64,000 nt of DNA, taken from assembly GCF_900109455.1 (NCBI RefSeq), contig NZ_FOAG01000003.1, positions 62,001-126,000 on the forward strand, read 5' to 3'. Shown piece after piece: positions 63,156-64,000 of this stretch (positions within the stretch are counted from its first letter, which is position 1; every line of letters starts with the position of its first letter). Below the pieces are notes generated by a model that saw nothing but the letters and a program-made list of their open reading frames with translations, had not been told where the DNA came from and searched no databases. The translations under genes were made by a program, and so were the position numbers. Source of the stretch: Roseovarius azorensis. Lineage in GTDB: Bacteria > Pseudomonadota > Alphaproteobacteria > Rhodobacterales > Rhodobacteraceae.

Positions 63156-64000
63156 ATGATTCCCCGCTATTCCCGCCCCGACATGGTTGCCATCTGGGAA
63201 CCCACCACCAAATTCCGCATCTGGTACGAGATCGAGGCCCATGCCTGCGACGCCATGGCCGATCTGGGCGTGATCCCGCGCGAGAATGCCAAGGCCGTAT
63301 GGAAGGCGAAGGACGTGGAATTCGACGTGGCCCGCATCGACGAGATCGAGGCCGAGACCAGGCATGACGTCATCGCCTTTCTCACCCATCTGGCCGAGCA
63401 TGTTGGCTCTGACGAGGCGCGCTTCGTGCATCAGGGGATGACAAGCTCGGACGTGCTCGACACCTGCTTCAATATTCAGCTCACCCGCGCCGCCGATATC
63501 CTGATCGCGGACATGCAGGGGCTGCTCGCCGCCCTCAGGCGCCGCGCCTATGAGCACAAGAACACGATCCGCATCGGGCGCAGCCACGGCATCCATGCCG
63601 AACCCACCACCATGGGCCTGACCTTTGCCCGCTTCTACGCCGAAATGGACCGCAATCTCACACGCCTGCGCACCGCGCGCGATGAAATCGCCACCGGGGC
63701 CATTTCCGGCGCGGTCGGCACCTTCGCCAATGTCGATCCACGGGTCGAGGAACATGTCTGCGCACAGCTTGGCCTGACCCCTGAACCGATCAGCACACAG
63801 GTAATACCACGCGACCGGCACGCGGCCTTCTTTGCCGCGCTTGGCGTTGTTGCTTCTTCGGTCGAAAACGTCGCCATCGAAATCCGCCACATGCAGCGGA
63901 CAGAGGTTCTGGAGGCCGCCGAATTCTTCTCGATGGGGCAAAAGGGCTCGTCCGCCATGCCGCACAAGAAGAACCCGGTATTGACCGAAAACCTCACCGG
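63156..64000 (+). CDS. purB: Adenylosuccinate lyase, 5' part (truncated by window end)
   Basis: Acts twice in purine synthesis (SAICAR and adenylosuccinate cleavage). The ATG at 63156 has AAGGA upstream and begins MIPRYSRPDMVAIWEPTTKF. The frame then reads through EIEAHACDAMADLGVIP, HQGMTSSDVLDTCFNIQL with the catalytic His, GRSHGIHAEPTTMGLTF and the family signature GQKGSSAMPHKKNPVLTENL. About 281 codons are present of a usual 430-460. The remaining C-terminal part lies beyond the right edge. It is divergent from the DUF6314 gene. Confidence 0.96.
   Translation, partial: MIPRYSRPDMVAIWEPTTKFRIWYEIEAHACDAMADLGVIPRENAKAVWKAKDVEFDVARIDEIEAETRHDVIAFLTHLAEHVGSDEARFVHQGMTSSDVLDTCFNIQLTRAADILIADMQGLLAALRRRAYEHKNTIRIGRSHGIHAEPTTMGLTFARFYAEMDRNLTRLRTARDEIATGAISGAVGTFANVDPRVEEHVCAQLGLTPEPISTQVIPRDRHAAFFAALGVVASSVENVAIEIRHMQRTEVLEAAEFFSMGQKGSSAMPHKKNPVLTENLT

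Overview
The window is a GC-rich (about 65 %) chromosomal segment of an alphaproteobacterium, most likely a marine Rhodobacterales / Roseobacter-group member. The reasons are the bamA-skp-fabZ-lpxA-lpxI-lpxB block using LpxI, a citramalate-synthase-type CimA, the zwf-pgl-pgi order, a LuxR/LuxI quorum-sensing pair, a BetI-like regulated methylated-amine cluster, and dispersed GGGTATTTTYGCCAAGAAGAA-type intergenic elements. Most genes belong to the ordinary core. No rRNA, CRISPR array, transposase gene or prophage was seen.

Layout. 0.1-6.4 kb: outer-membrane and lipid A biogenesis operon (bamA, skp, fabZ, lpxA, lpxI, lpxB; minus strand). 6.5-20.1 kb: housekeeping genes (small membrane protein, aminotransferase, M48 protease with TPR tail, DsbA-like thiol oxidoreductase, gnd, argF, argD, MFS and EamA transporters, sterol-desaturase-like protein, a degenerate squalene/phytoene-synthase-like protein, cimA). 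20.4-21.8 kb: cysS, whose 3' third has clearly lower GC than its 5' part. 22.2-31.5 kb: an accessory catabolic island with a non-pyrrolysine MttB-type methyltransferase, a BetI-like TetR regulator and a six-gene overlapping operon (two CrtI-type FAD oxidoreductases, a GcvT-like THF protein, two Rieske oxygenase alpha subunits, a 75-residue protein). I infer N-methylated or quaternary amine breakdown, with an unknown substrate.

31.6-36.0 kb: the most unusual locus. A divergent ECF sigma/anti-sigma pair faces a subtilisin-like protease, a tiny Gly/Ser-repeat protein carrying the same twin-arginine-like N-terminus, and a protein fusing an HPr-kinase-like P-loop domain to a PqqD (RiPP recognition) domain. 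It looks like an undescribed secreted-peptide system.

36.1-42.1 kb: enolase, a 354-bp gene-free element bounded by perfect 12-bp inverted repeats with a 26-bp palindrome near its middle, a glycine-zipper lipoprotein, and pgi-pgl-zwf. 42.3-48 kb: an M48 protease and a gamma-glutamylation (Puu-like) amine pathway with two glutamine-synthetase paralogues, a class I amidotransferase and a FAD oxidase; two copies of a shared operator-like sequence lie in it. 48-54 kb: DegT aminotransferase, YceI, a membrane protein, rpsF-rpsR-rplI, then luxR and luxI preceded by tandem repeats. 54-64 kb: trigger factor, tRNA-Leu(UAG), a Hint-domain protein lacking its nucleophile, NAD(P)HX repair enzyme, glnB-glnA, a lytic transglycosylase, a DUF3445 haem N-demethylase-like protein, a DUF6314-like protein, and the 5' part of purB running off the right end.
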